The position numbers and the translations under genes are program-made. From assembly GCA_021774785.1 (NCBI GenBank), contig JAJFIQ010000026.1, positions 310,001 through 374,000 of the forward strand: a DNA stretch of 64,000 bases. The letters are read 5' to 3'. Shown here in pieces: positions 8,113-17,250 of this stretch (position 1 is its first letter; each line of letters begins with the position of its first letter). The notes beneath the pieces were generated by a model. The model searched no databases. It worked only from the letters and a program-made list of their open reading frames with translations, and was not told where the DNA came from. The DNA comes from Emcibacter sp. GTDB lineage: Bacteria; Pseudomonadota; Alphaproteobacteria; Sphingomonadales; Emcibacteraceae.

Positions 8113-9702
8113 TCACATTATTGGCGGATTATTCCAACGCTGCACGGTGGCAATGAGATGTGCTTCGGCGGTTAATATCCGCGCACCATCGGTATAGGTG
8201 GCGATAACTTTCAGGTCACCCGCATTATTGGTACCGTATTTTCGGTCCGGATTGGGGCCAGCAACCTCCGGTATGAACGTACCTTGCGCAGTTATATATC
8301 CTGCATATTTCGCGTCCTGCATCTCTGCGGAGGCTTCACTATAATTGTCCACGGCCCAAGTAACCTGAAGCATGCCAAGCCTTACATCATCATCCGTTCC
8401 CGCCACGCTGTCGGGACCAAAAGAATATCCAACGGCCTCAAACTGTGCTTTAACCTTTGGTATCGGACCGCCGCCGCCGCCCACACGGGAAATGCCATAT
8501 TCAGGCGTGACTTTCAGATAGTCCACTTGGGCGTATATGGTTTGTATGGAAACATCTTTGCCCACGGAAAGTTTCACATCACCTTCTGTGGTACCATCAG
8601 CCTTGACCTGAGCTACAATTCGATCCGCCGTGGCGCTAGTAACCGTAACCTTTGCGCCTTCAATAGTCACATCGCCGGATAAATTTACCCCGCTGATCAC
8701 AACTTCTGTCTCGACACCCACTTTCACAGCCGAAGGCACAATGCCCATTATACCATTTTCAGATGTTTTTCGCCATGCCGTGATTACCATGCTTTCTTCG
8801 AAATGATCTTTGTTGAAAAAACTTCCGGTCATACTGTTACCATCAGTTGAAGCCGCCCAAATCTGGCGAACTTTCTCATCCGGGAAGGTTGCCGTGCCGC
8901 GCCACTCAAACCCACTATGAACAATAGATTTGCCTTTACCGACAAGCGTCTGTCCTACAAAATGCAATGTAAATTCTGTTTGATAGTTATCGCCTCCCAA
9001 GGATGTCACCTTCATAGTGCCCTCCATATCCCCCTTGCCGGGATAATGACCGACGATGCGCCATTCACCAGACATGTCTTTCCATTCGGTGGCTTGCCAG
9101 TCCGCCCAGACCGCAGTTTTCAAAGGGTACATCTGTCCCAGTTTTTCAGACACCGGCCCCAGGGCATCCGCCCGCCAGTCCCGCTCCCGCGAGAGCATTT
9201 GATATTCGATAGACGCCCATTGACCCAAATGCATATGGACCAGATTTTGCCATTCGGCCTTGTCACGCCGTTGCAGGGCAACACGGGCATAGGTATGGCA
9301 GCGCGCACACATAGCGGCAAGGTCCGGGTCCACATCCTGCTCAATTGTATTATGTTTTCTTTCCAGAATATCTCGGTGGGCGGCTGTTTCGGCCGGGGCC
9401 AAACCCTGCGTATCGGACAGGAATTTCACCAAAGCCCGACGGTCCTGTGGTTCAATCTCAAGACCATGAAAAATCATCATGCGGGCAATATTCATATCCC
9501 AGCCTTCGGGGGTTTTACGCATATGGCTGATACGGCTGAAGCTGCCATCGTCAGACGCCATATGACAGCCGGAACAATTATCGGAAAGGAGCGTATTGCC
9601 TACCAGCATTTCAGTTTCTGATATATTGGAGGGGGTCACGGGCTGCTCGGAACAAGCAGATAACCCAATAGTTAAGAACAAAATAGTGGTTATAAATTTC
9701 AT
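8113..9702 (-). CDS. qhpA: Quinohemoprotein amine dehydrogenase alpha subunit, diheme cytochrome c, probable lipoprotein
   Basis: 529 residues. Two CxxCH heme sites (CSGCH at 43-47, CARCH at 132-136) form the diheme cytochrome domain, followed by the beta-rich domains of the QHNDH alpha subunit ([19 protein letters not shown]; Ig-like segments to the C-terminus). It carries electrons from the quinone in QhpC to an external acceptor in the periplasm. The N-terminus ends in the lipobox LSAC with Ser after the cysteine, so the subunit is probably acylated and anchored, with +2 Ser favouring the outer membrane. It is the first structural gene, read qhpA-qhpC-qhpB. In known clusters qhpD commonly lies between qhpA and qhpC; here nothing separates them. 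Confidence 0.93.
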   Translation of the reverse strand: MKFITTILFLTIGLSACSEQPVTPSNISETEMLVGNTLLSDNCSGCHMASDDGSFSRISHMRKTPEGWDMNIARMMIFHGLEIEPQDRRALVKFLSDTQGLAPAETAAHRDILERKHNTIEQDVDPDLAAMCARCHTYARVALQRRDKAEWQNLVHMHLGQWASIEYQMLSRERDWRADALGPVSEKLGQMYPLKTAVWADWQATEWKDMSGEWRIVGHYPGKGDMEGTMKVTSLGGDNYQTEFTLHFVGQTLVGKGKSIVHSGFEWRGTATFPDEKVRQIWAASTDGNSMTGSFFNKDHFEESMVITAWRKTSENGIMGIVPSAVKVGVETEVVISGVNLSGDVTIEGAKVTVTSATADRIVAQVKADGTTEGDVKLSVGKDVSIQTIYAQVDYLKVTPEYGISRVGGGGGPIPKVKAQFEAVGYSFGPDSVAGTDDDVRLGMLQVTWAVDNYSEASAEMQDAKYAGYITAQGTFIPEVAGPNPDRKYGTNNAGDLKVIATYTDGARILTAEAHLIATVQRWNNPPIM

Positions 9703-9748
9703 ATTCTGCCCCGAAAGCGCGTGAGATGGAAAGATCGTTAACTTAAAT

Positions 9749-9782
9749 AAAAAGGCGGACTTTATTAAAAAGCCCGCCTTTG
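9749..9782 (-). terminator. Rho-independent terminator after the TonB-dependent receptor gene
   Basis: On the minus strand the sequence forms a GC-rich stem (AAAGGCGG pairing with CCGCCTTT) closing an AT-rich loop, followed by a T-rich run (TTTTTATTTAAG). It lies 14 bp past the stop of the receptor gene and about 45 bp before the qhpA start, so the receptor and qhpA are probably transcribed separately or with read-through. Confidence 0.75.
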
Positions 9783-9795
9783 TAAAATTATAGAC

Positions 9796-12132
9796 TTAGA
9801 AACGCGTCCGTACGTCAACACCAATAGTCCGGGGACGATTGGTTACAAGACGCTGACGTCCGGGTGTTTCCGCTGCAATGGAGCGACTATCCGCAAGGTT
9901 ATTATGCTCATTGGTCACATTATCAACAAACAGGGTAACTTCCCAATCTTCGATAATAACACCGGCTCTTAAATTAAGAACATTCCAAGAGGGTCGTTTG
10001 CGAGGATTGATCGCTTCATTATTCGAACTGAAACTGACACCATAATAGTTAAAGTCTGCCCGTAACAGGCCCTCCATATCACTGGTCAATGGGAAGACAT
10101 ATTCACCGGAAGCCGTTGCCGTCCAGTTTGGAACACCCTGAATTCGATCCCCTACGGAAACGCCAGCAACACCACCCGTATTGGTGATTTTTGCATCAGC
10201 ATGGCCCAAGGCTGCCACCAAAGTCATACCTTCGATAGGGGCGGCGGTCATTTCAATTTCAAAACCTTTAATCTCGGCTTGACCAGCATTATCCACAAAC
10301 TGGAACCCACAGGCCAAACGGTTTTGCTGTGAAATGTCGCTCCACTTAATGAAATAGCCAGAAATATTCAAGGATACACGGTTATCGGCAAGTCTGGACT
10401 TCATACCGGCCTCATAACTCCACAAGGTATCAGAATCAAATGTTTCCACATCAGAACGACTAATACCAAGTGCCGCCATCTCGTCACCACATAGGGTTTG
10501 TGAAATGTTACCATTCACCCCTCCAATACGATACCCTTTGGCCGCTGAGGCATAAATGTCAAAATTTTCATTAAGGTTGGCTTGAACAAGAACTTTTGGG
10601 TTAAAGCCATTTTCAGACTGCTCCCCTTCAATATGTGTTGGGCCACCGTTGGCAAACCCATCGGAATCAATCACAGCGTCGGTTTCTGTATTATAATAAC
10701 GACCGCCCGCTGTAATGGAAATTGCCTCAGAAACATCAAAGGTTATTTCTCCAAAGACCGCATATTCCTTGGTATTAAAGAAATTGTCCGTGGTAAAGAT
10801 CAGGTCTGGTGTTGTCAGACAGAAGCCGTCAACACAATCTGCTGCCAAACCAGGAAATGTAGCGGCATCAATCGCATCATTCAGGCCCGGTTGCAAAGAC
10901 GGCGGGTCATACCGCAGACGGTTTTTATTTCTTTGATAGAATATACCCGCCGTAACCTGGAAGGGGCCATCAAAATCTGATGTATAGCGCGTTTCATGAA
11001 CAAATGATTTAAATCTCTCATTTTCATCAAGGGGCGATTCCAGTGGATCAAGGGGAATTCCAATGACCTGATTAAACAGGAAGTGCAGAAAATGATGCTC
11101 TTCTTCACGCTCATCTAGGAAACGATCAAAATATGATGTGGTTGACACTATCGAGCCCGCATCAATATCCCAGTTAAGCGTACCACTGATCAACCACCAG
11201 CGATCTGATCCGGGCTCTTCGGTATCAAAGAAACGTACTTGCGTAAAATTATCAGGCGAAATATCTGCAAAGGGCAGACCGTCCGCATCAATTTTCTGAT
11301 ACATAACCTTAGGTACAAATGTTACATTTTCAGCAATCTGAGCTTTTGCAACCAATTGGAAGCCACCATAAGATTCATCATCTACATTTTCATTAACATC
11401 AAATGATGGTGCTGTATTTGCTATGGTTTCACCAGTTTGTGCATTGACCCAATCTGGCTGATAGACACGATCAAAAATACCGGAATTCTGACCGAAATAT
11501 GCTGTTGCCCTAACCGCAAGCTTATCCTCAACTATGGGCAAATTAACGGAGGCATCAACTGACCAGTTTATGTCACCCTCTTTAACCGTTGACAGAGTTG
11601 CGTGAGCAGAACCGGAAGTGCCTTCAAAATCAGGTTGTTTTGTAATCAGGCGTATGGTTCCACCCATGGAACGCGCACCATACAATGATCCTTGCGGACC
11701 ACGTAGAACTTCAATCCTGGAAACATCAATCACCCGTGGCTGAATAGAGGCCGGGAGCGGCGTATCATCAATATAAAATCCCGTGGTATTATCACCAAAA
11801 ACACCGCGAATTGCTGGTGAGTTGGCATTGAAGCGTCCATCTGATTCATTACCAAAGCCCAGATTTGGTACGCGAACGGCAAAATCCTGAAACGATGTGG
11901 CACCCATTCTTTCCAAATCCTGTGCGCCGATGGCTGTCACTGACATACCGGCTTCCTGTAGGGTTTGTTCTCTTTTGGAAGCCGTGATCACGATTTCCTC
12001 AAGGCCTGTGAAGCCTCGTTCATCTTCATCTGCTGCCATCGTTGGTGCCACAGATCCCGCAGCAATCAATGCCGCAAAACAGGTTGTTCCTGTTAATTTT
12101 CTCCACATTGTGGATTTTATAGTTTCCCGCAT
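9796..12132 (-). CDS. TonB-dependent outer-membrane receptor
   Basis: 778 residues. A signal peptide (to about residue 33, ending PTMAADEDE) is followed by a TonB-box-like segment EEIVITASKREQTLQE, a plug domain (SVTAIGAQDLERMG, RIEVLRGPQGSLYGARSMGG) and a 22-strand barrel ending in the aromatic-terminated strand TIGVDVRTRF. The Shine-Dalgarno is GAGGAGAGGACC. The type is common in sphingomonad-like alphaproteobacteria, where such receptors import siderophores, heme, vitamins or aromatic substrates. It lies between the AraC gene and qhpA on the same strand. Uptake of a large amine or of iron/heme for QhpA are both possible; the ligand cannot be read from sequence. Confidence 0.93.
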   Translation of the reverse strand: MRETIKSTMWRKLTGTTCFAALIAAGSVAPTMAADEDERGFTGLEEIVITASKREQTLQEAGMSVTAIGAQDLERMGATSFQDFAVRVPNLGFGNESDGRFNANSPAIRGVFGDNTTGFYIDDTPLPASIQPRVIDVSRIEVLRGPQGSLYGARSMGGTIRLITKQPDFEGTSGSAHATLSTVKEGDINWSVDASVNLPIVEDKLAVRATAYFGQNSGIFDRVYQPDWVNAQTGETIANTAPSFDVNENVDDESYGGFQLVAKAQIAENVTFVPKVMYQKIDADGLPFADISPDNFTQVRFFDTEEPGSDRWWLISGTLNWDIDAGSIVSTTSYFDRFLDEREEEHHFLHFLFNQVIGIPLDPLESPLDENERFKSFVHETRYTSDFDGPFQVTAGIFYQRNKNRLRYDPPSLQPGLNDAIDAATFPGLAADCVDGFCLTTPDLIFTTDNFFNTKEYAVFGEITFDVSEAISITAGGRYYNTETDAVIDSDGFANGGPTHIEGEQSENGFNPKVLVQANLNENFDIYASAAKGYRIGGVNGNISQTLCGDEMAALGISRSDVETFDSDTLWSYEAGMKSRLADNRVSLNISGYFIKWSDISQQNRLACGFQFVDNAGQAEIKGFEIEMTAAPIEGMTLVAALGHADAKITNTGGVAGVSVGDRIQGVPNWTATASGEYVFPLTSDMEGLLRADFNYYGVSFSSNNEAINPRKRPSWNVLNLRAGVIIEDWEVTLFVDNVTNEHNNLADSRSIAAETPGRQRLVTNRPRTIGVDVRTRF

Positions 12133-12392
12133 GGTCCTCTCCTCTATAAGGGTTCAAGTTTTACTATTGTCGTTATTATTATTCTCACATATTAGCACTA
12201 CATACACCGTGCTCTCTTGTCTGAGCGTGCCAGCTAAACTGTTTTAGAGTGACAAAATAATTATTTTTTCCCCCTAAACCGAACTGAATTCACATAATTC
12301 AGGGTGCTTTAGTTAACTGTACAATAAATTGAAATATCATTTTTACATTGCATTTGCAACACAATATTCAACCCCAAATACGAGGGGCTGAC

Positions 12393-13343
12393 TTATACGG
12401 CTATAGGGTATTGTCTTCTATAGTCTCTGGGCGACTGGCCGAATTCCTGACGGAATGTACGGCTAAAATGTGCCGCATCATTAAATCCCCAATGAAAGGC
12501 TATCTGAATAATGCTGTAGTCTGAAAAATGTTTATTGGCAAGCTGCCTTCTCGCCTCTGACAGGCGGCGTTTTCGGACCCATTCGCCAAAGGATACACCG
12601 TCACCTTTGAACAGGCGATGCAAATGCCGGGTAGATATACCACTCAATTCCGCCACCATGGTTGGCGACAGACAGGGATCAGTTAAATTTTGTTCGATGA
12701 TTTGCCGGATATGGGAAAGCTGCCGTACCTTCTGGTCCAGCATATTGTCCGGCTCATAACCCCGAAGCGTAGCCGCAAGAAAATTAAGCAGCGCTTCACG
12801 AACGGCAGGATAATCCTGTTCATTAATACAGGATGCCTCATTATAGGTGGATGTGAGATAATCCCTGATTATGGCCCCCATGCCGGACACACCTGAGATT
12901 GTTCTGGCGGCGTCAATATGGCGGTAAGGCAAACAGGATTCCAGTGTCTCCCGTGGGATATGCAGTGAAATCTGCTTCATAAATCCGTCATAGTTAAATT
13001 CGGAAGGATAGCCGGAATCAATTAACGCCATGTCACCCGGCTCAAGGAAGGCCTCATTATTTCTCTGTGACAATACGGCCCGGCCCTGCATCTGCATAAT
13101 CAGAAAACAATATTTGTCATCCCCTTGTGCTATTTGCTTTCTCGAACGCTTTATCTTATCCGCATTAACCGAGATGCCGGCCACATCAAAGCCGCCAATA
13201 TTGCGCAGTTCAATATTGCCCTTGAATTTAGACCAATCACTGGAAATTGTCTCAAACCCCCCACAAATATTCATCAGTGATTGAGACCAGTAATCGGCAC
13301 GGTCTGCCGGGGCAACTTTTTCAATTGGGTAACTTGTTTCCAT
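12393..13343 (-). CDS. AraC-family regulator, probable QhpR-type activator of amine utilisation
   Basis: 316 residues. An N-terminal ligand-binding domain of the AraC_binding_2/FeaR type (residues about 20-190; FLIMQMQGRAVLSQ, EPGDMALIDSGYP) precedes two HTH motifs (MVAELSGISTRHLHRLFKG and IAFHWGFNDAAHFSRTFRQ) in residues about 210-315. FeaR controls amine oxidase genes, and an AraC protein (QhpR) controls QHNDH genes in Paracoccus. Position next to the qhp genes makes an amine-sensing activator the best guess. GGGAGCGA precedes the ATG. The 260 bp between this gene and the receptor show no clear direct-repeat operator. Confidence 0.88.
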   Translation of the reverse strand: METSYPIEKVAPADRADYWSQSLMNICGGFETISSDWSKFKGNIELRNIGGFDVAGISVNADKIKRSRKQIAQGDDKYCFLIMQMQGRAVLSQRNNEAFLEPGDMALIDSGYPSEFNYDGFMKQISLHIPRETLESCLPYRHIDAARTISGVSGMGAIIRDYLTSTYNEASCINEQDYPAVREALLNFLAATLRGYEPDNMLDQKVRQLSHIRQIIEQNLTDPCLSPTMVAELSGISTRHLHRLFKGDGVSFGEWVRKRRLSEARRQLANKHFSDYSIIQIAFHWGFNDAAHFSRTFRQEFGQSPRDYRRQYPIAV

Positions 13344-13497
13344 TCGCTCCCTATTATTATATCAGATGTGACACTGAACCCTGTATTCTGGCGGTCTTTT
13401 AACAAGACTCATCATAGCATTTAAAGGATGTTAGCAAATGCAACCAATATCGTCAATTCTGGTAGATTATTGTATCAGAACCCATAATCACCCGCCT

Positions 13498-13683
13498 TTA
13501 ACCTCTGGCCACTATCATCGCTTCAGAGAGGGTTTCCTGATCGCCAATATGGTTCGCCAGAACCAAAATCAATTTGGCATTCATCAGCTGCACATCGTCC
13601 TCACTCATATCACGCTGCATATCAATCAGCTCTTGATAAAAGTCATCGGGGCGGATGATATTTGCTTTCAAATTCAGTGACAT
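13498..13683 (-). CDS. Small DUF2783-type protein
   Basis: 61 residues (MSLNLKANIIRPDDFYQE through LILVLANHIGDQETLSEA), acidic and helical, no signal peptide. The layout, with DDFY near residue 13 and a conserved NAKLILVLANHIGD stretch, matches DUF2783, a family of about 60-residue proteins that travel with a FAD monooxygenase and an MBL-fold protein, exactly the neighbours here. The gap to the monooxygenase stop is 9 bp. Function is unknown; a small partner or subunit of the monooxygenase is plausible. Confidence 0.8.
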   Translation of the reverse strand: MSLNLKANIIRPDDFYQELIDMQRDMSEDDVQLMNAKLILVLANHIGDQETLSEAMIVARG

Positions 13684-13692
13684 GATAGTCTC

Positions 13693-15312
13693 CTATTCTT
13701 GGCCAGTTGCACGGGCAAGAGCCGCGATAATTTTATTTTCATCAAAGGTCCGCCAGCGGGCCGTTACATGAGCATCGGGGCGGATCAGATATACCGCACC
13801 CTTTTCCCCATCATATCTCTTGGTCAGCAGACCCTGGCTGTCTTCAAAGTCATCCCCCACCGTAATCACATCAGCAGAAATTTCACCTGAGCTGATTTTG
13901 AATTTTCCAGGCTTGTCGCCAAAAACCAATAGCGTAAAGCCATCACCAAGCTGATTAAGCAGCCAGCCGTCTTCACCGTCCCTCACAATTGGTGCATCGA
14001 TACAGTTTGTTCCCGGATGCATGGTACCCGCAAAGACATCCTCATCCACCGTATTCAATGGCGAATTAACATATGGTGTTGGCGTAGAAAGTCGGCCACT
14101 GTTCACCAGTGGCCGGGCGAAATCATATTTCTTAGACAATTCAAGGACCGCATCACGGAAATAACGGCTGGCCCGGTTTTTTGGCGTAATAAAGTCCGTG
14201 GAGCGGGTGGAATTCAGCAGATTATCATCGGCAGCAAAGGCCCGCTCCTCATCATAGCTATCAATCAGGCTATCCGGTGCCTTGCCATCCATAACCAGTT
14301 TCAGCTTCCAGATCAGATTATCAATATCCTGTATCCCTGTATTGGCTCCCCGTGCGCCAAAGGGCGATACCTGATGAGCGGCATCACCGGCAAAAAGAAT
14401 ACGGCCATAACGGAAATTATCAATGCGGCGGCAGGCAAATTGGTAGATCGACACCCACTCCAGCTCAAACTCGGTCCCCTGTCCCAGCATGGCCTGAATC
14501 ATCGGGATCACATTTTCCGGCTTGGTGGCCTCTTTCGGATCCACATCCCAGCCCATCTGAAAATCAAGCCGCCAGACATCGTCAGATTGCTTGTGGAGCA
14601 ATGCCGACTGATTTTTATGGAATAATGGATCAAACCAGAACCAGCGTTCGGTGGGGAAATCAGCTTTCATCACCACATCGGCGATCAGAAACCGGTCCTG
14701 AAAAAACTGACCAGTAAAAGAGGCATGAACCATATCACGCACATTACTGTTGGCCCCGTCACAGGCAATTACCCAGTCGCTTTCCATGGTGAATACGCCA
14801 TCCGGCGTTTCCACCTGCAGTGCGGTATAGTCATCATGCTGTGTCAGGCTGATAATTTTATGTTTCCAGCGCAGGTCAATAAGGTCACTATGTTTCAAGA
14901 CCTCTTCCACCAGATATTCTTCACAGTAATATTGCTGAAGATTTGTAATCGCCGGCATCTTATGGCCTTCTTCCGGTAGCAGGTCGAATTCATAAGCCAG
15001 GTCTTCCTTAAAGAAAACCTTGCCCAACTTCCAACTAATGCCTTTTTCCACCATCTTGTCAGCAACGCCTAGCCTGTCCCATATTTCCAAAGGACGTTTG
15101 GCATAACAGACGGCACGGGAGCCAATGCTCACGGTGTTATTATCATCCATAACAATCACCGGGATGCCCCGCTTGGCACAATCCAGTGCGGCGCTCAGTC
15201 CAATGAGGCCCGCGCCAATGACAATAACCGGATGCCGTTTGATTGTGGCGGTATTTTTCTGGTCTTCTGACTGAACATAATCATATTCAGGCCATGTATA
15301 GGTATTCAGCAT
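13693..15312 (-). CDS. FAD-dependent aromatic-ring monooxygenase (PheA/TfdB/MhpA family)
   Basis: 539 residues. The FAD Rossmann motif is VIVIGAGLIGLSAALDCA (about residues 29-46), the second FAD motif is GRILFAGDAAHQVSPFG near 295-311, and the intermediate DG-type motif is VIACDGANSNVRD. The C-terminal 130 residues form a thioredoxin-like tail as in phenol hydroxylases and MhpA. It hydroxylates an aromatic ring using NAD(P)H and O2, substrate unknown. It stands in a compact trio with the DUF2783 protein downstream and the MBL protein 11 bp upstream. Being inside the qhp region, it may act on an aromatic amine or its acid product; that is inference. Confidence 0.88.
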   Translation of the reverse strand: MLNTYTWPEYDYVQSEDQKNTATIKRHPVIVIGAGLIGLSAALDCAKRGIPVIVMDDNNTVSIGSRAVCYAKRPLEIWDRLGVADKMVEKGISWKLGKVFFKEDLAYEFDLLPEEGHKMPAITNLQQYYCEEYLVEEVLKHSDLIDLRWKHKIISLTQHDDYTALQVETPDGVFTMESDWVIACDGANSNVRDMVHASFTGQFFQDRFLIADVVMKADFPTERWFWFDPLFHKNQSALLHKQSDDVWRLDFQMGWDVDPKEATKPENVIPMIQAMLGQGTEFELEWVSIYQFACRRIDNFRYGRILFAGDAAHQVSPFGARGANTGIQDIDNLIWKLKLVMDGKAPDSLIDSYDEERAFAADDNLLNSTRSTDFITPKNRASRYFRDAVLELSKKYDFARPLVNSGRLSTPTPYVNSPLNTVDEDVFAGTMHPGTNCIDAPIVRDGEDGWLLNQLGDGFTLLVFGDKPGKFKISSGEISADVITVGDDFEDSQGLLTKRYDGEKGAVYLIRPDAHVTARWRTFDENKIIAALARATGQE

Positions 15313-15323
15313 TGCATTTTCTC

Positions 15324-16277
15324 CTAACCTTCAAGGTCGAGCCACATTTTCTTGTCCCGTTCCGCCGTCCAGATACGCGGGTCGCGAATACCCTGACATT
15401 CATCATAAGCACGGGTCACATCAAAGGGCAGACAATGTTCAAAAATTACCCAGTGACCATATTTAGGTGTCAAAACCTCCATAGTCGCTTTATAGGTGCT
15501 GTTCAGATCCATACCCTTGGCCTGACATGATTTGACCGAGCCATACATGTCGCTTATGAAAGCGCGGGTTTCGGTCAGCCCCTGCAGACATTGTTCCGCC
15601 GTCATCAAGGCATCACCACGGCCGGGCACCAGCTTTTCCGGCTTCATAGCCACCAGATTATCCAACGTTGCAGGCCAGTCCTCAAGATAAGCATCACCGG
15701 TATAGGGTGTGGCACCAAATTCAACCAGATCGCCACTGAACAGAACCTTGTCCTGTGGCAGCCATGCGATGGTATCGCCTTTGGTATGACCACGACCAAC
15801 CTGTTTTAGCTGTACTTCCACTGAACCCAGCCAAATGGTCATCTCACCCTTGAAGGTCTGGGTCGGCCAGGTGAGGCCGGGCACACTTTCAATGGCATCA
15901 AACAGACGCGGGAAGCGCTCATATTCAGATTTATAATCCTGTTCGCCGCGCTCAACGATCAAATCCCGGGTATCCATGCTGGAAATAATATGCTCCGGCT
16001 CATATCCCGATGCCCCCAGAACCCGAACCGCGTGATAGTGAGTTAATACAACATATTTAATAGGTTTATCAGTTACGGTACGGATTTGGTCAATCACCAG
16101 CTGGGCCATGACGGGCGTTGCCTGTGTATCCAGAACCATGACACAATCATCCCCTATGATCACACCAGTATTCGGATCGCCCTCTGCGGTGAAGGCATAG
16201 GCATGTTCGGATAATTTGGCAAATGTGATTTTCTTTTCTTCCAGATCGGCTTGCGACGCGAATTTCTTTTCAGTCAT
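15324..16277 (-). CDS. MBL-fold protein with degenerate metal-binding motif
   Basis: 317 residues. Metallo-beta-lactamase fold features are present: VLTHYHAVRVLGAS where an active enzyme has HxHxDH, then GRGHTKGDT, LFSGDLVEFGATP, and PGRGD in place of PGHG. Two of the usual ligands (Asp and His of the first motif) and the late histidine are therefore replaced (Val, Arg, Arg). This looks like a stable subfamily: from memory the same wording occurs in homologues beside FAD monooxygenases, so it is unlikely to be decay here. It may hydrolyse a ring-cleavage or lactone intermediate or have a non-canonical metal site. First gene of the trio, with a dyad upstream. Confidence 0.85.
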   Translation of the reverse strand: MTEKKFASQADLEEKKITFAKLSEHAYAFTAEGDPNTGVIIGDDCVMVLDTQATPVMAQLVIDQIRTVTDKPIKYVVLTHYHAVRVLGASGYEPEHIISSMDTRDLIVERGEQDYKSEYERFPRLFDAIESVPGLTWPTQTFKGEMTIWLGSVEVQLKQVGRGHTKGDTIAWLPQDKVLFSGDLVEFGATPYTGDAYLEDWPATLDNLVAMKPEKLVPGRGDALMTAEQCLQGLTETRAFISDMYGSVKSCQAKGMDLNSTYKATMEVLTPKYGHWVIFEHCLPFDVTRAYDECQGIRDPRIWTAERDKKMWLDLEG

Positions 16278-16348
16278 GATTATATATTCCCTGATTTTAA
16301 GGTTTTTAAAGCTTGGATATTGTTATAGATGTTAAATAATATTCTGTC

Positions 16349-16368
16349 TGTCCACATAGATAGGGACA
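16349..16368. promoter_or_regulatory. Candidate operator dyad upstream of the MBL-fold gene
   Basis: A 20-bp dyad TGTCC-N10-GGACA lies between the LuxR-type regulator gene and the MBL/FAD/DUF2783 trio, about 70 bp before the trio start. Its length and place suit a LuxR-type regulator acting on the trio. Assigned only by symmetry and context. Confidence 0.3.
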
Positions 16369-16374
16369 AGCCAG

Positions 16375-17226
16375 TTACGCAACAAGTGATATTAACTCAA
16401 GATACAGACTGAACAGCTCATTCTGGGAAGAAATCCCGAGCTTGGCATAGGCCCGCTTGCGATAGGTGTGAATGGTCGATATGGCAACCTTGAGATCAAG
16501 GGAAATGGCCTCGGATGTCAAGCCCTGTAATATCCTGATACATACCTGTTGTTCCCGTTCGGTTAATTGGGCAAAAAGCTCGTTCTTGGCATCCAGTAGA
16601 TTGGCTGAGGCATCTGCCGAACGGCCTAAGGGCACTTGAGTTATTATGGGGTCTTGATGATTTTCATTTTCCTTCAGGCCTGAAAGTCGGAAATGTTTGA
16701 AAATCAAATTGGTCAAGATCGGCAAAATGCGCGATAGTTCATCAAATTCCTGTGGCTGAAACCGGCCACTTTCTTCCAAGCGGTAAAAACTGCAATATAT
16801 ATTATATTGGCGTGTTTCTAACAGACTGGATACTTTATCCACCAGACCCGTATTGGTGAAAAACCGGGCCTTGTATCCCTCATCATAGGCCGCTACGGGC
16901 GTATGGGGTAAAAGCGTCATTTTTTCTTTCGGGGGATTCAATTCCTGATCCAATGCATCAAGATTAGGGTCTCTGATATAAAATCGTTCTGTATAGGCAT
17001 TGGCTAGAGAACGGCAAATGTCGTCACTTAGCTTGCTTTTGGTAAATAGATGAGCCGTTGAGCCATCATTGTTATTAATAAAAACAACGCAATGATCAAC
17101 GCAGACCATGGCATTGACCAACTCAAACAGGCTGTCTTCAAATTCTGCCTGCCCCAGTTTGGCTATGGTCTTATTTAATTTGATCAGCCAGTCTTCTGAT
17201 CCTGCTATGGAGATATTTTGCGACAT
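16375..17226 (-). CDS. LuxR-family transcriptional regulator
   Basis: 283 residues. The C-terminal LuxR HTH is clear (AQLTEREQQVCIRILQGL, then ISTIHTYRKRAYAKLGISSQ, residues about 210-270). The first 180 residues form an unassigned sensing domain, possibly GAF- or autoinducer-like (GSTAHLFTKSKLSDD, TPVAAYDEGYKARFF). There is no phospho-receiver, so it is a one-component regulator. It lies between qhpE and the MBL trio on the same strand, 24 bp downstream of the qhpE stop, so it may be cotranscribed with the maturation genes. Confidence 0.88.
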   Translation of the reverse strand: MSQNISIAGSEDWLIKLNKTIAKLGQAEFEDSLFELVNAMVCVDHCVVFINNNDGSTAHLFTKSKLSDDICRSLANAYTERFYIRDPNLDALDQELNPPKEKMTLLPHTPVAAYDEGYKARFFTNTGLVDKVSSLLETRQYNIYCSFYRLEESGRFQPQEFDELSRILPILTNLIFKHFRLSGLKENENHQDPIITQVPLGRSADASANLLDAKNELFAQLTEREQQVCIRILQGLTSEAISLDLKVAISTIHTYRKRAYAKLGISSQNELFSLYLELISLVA

Positions 17227-17250
17227 AATATCCGCCCTATTCTGTCACCC

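Noticed and set aside
13438-13680. Plus-strand frame of 80 codons over the DUF2783 gene
   Set aside because: The minus-strand DUF2783 reading has clear family likeness and operon spacing; the plus frame has neither.
14017-14625. Plus-strand open frame of 202 codons inside the FAD monooxygenase gene
   Set aside because: Overlaps conserved FAD-binding coding sequence on the other strand; no motif of its own.
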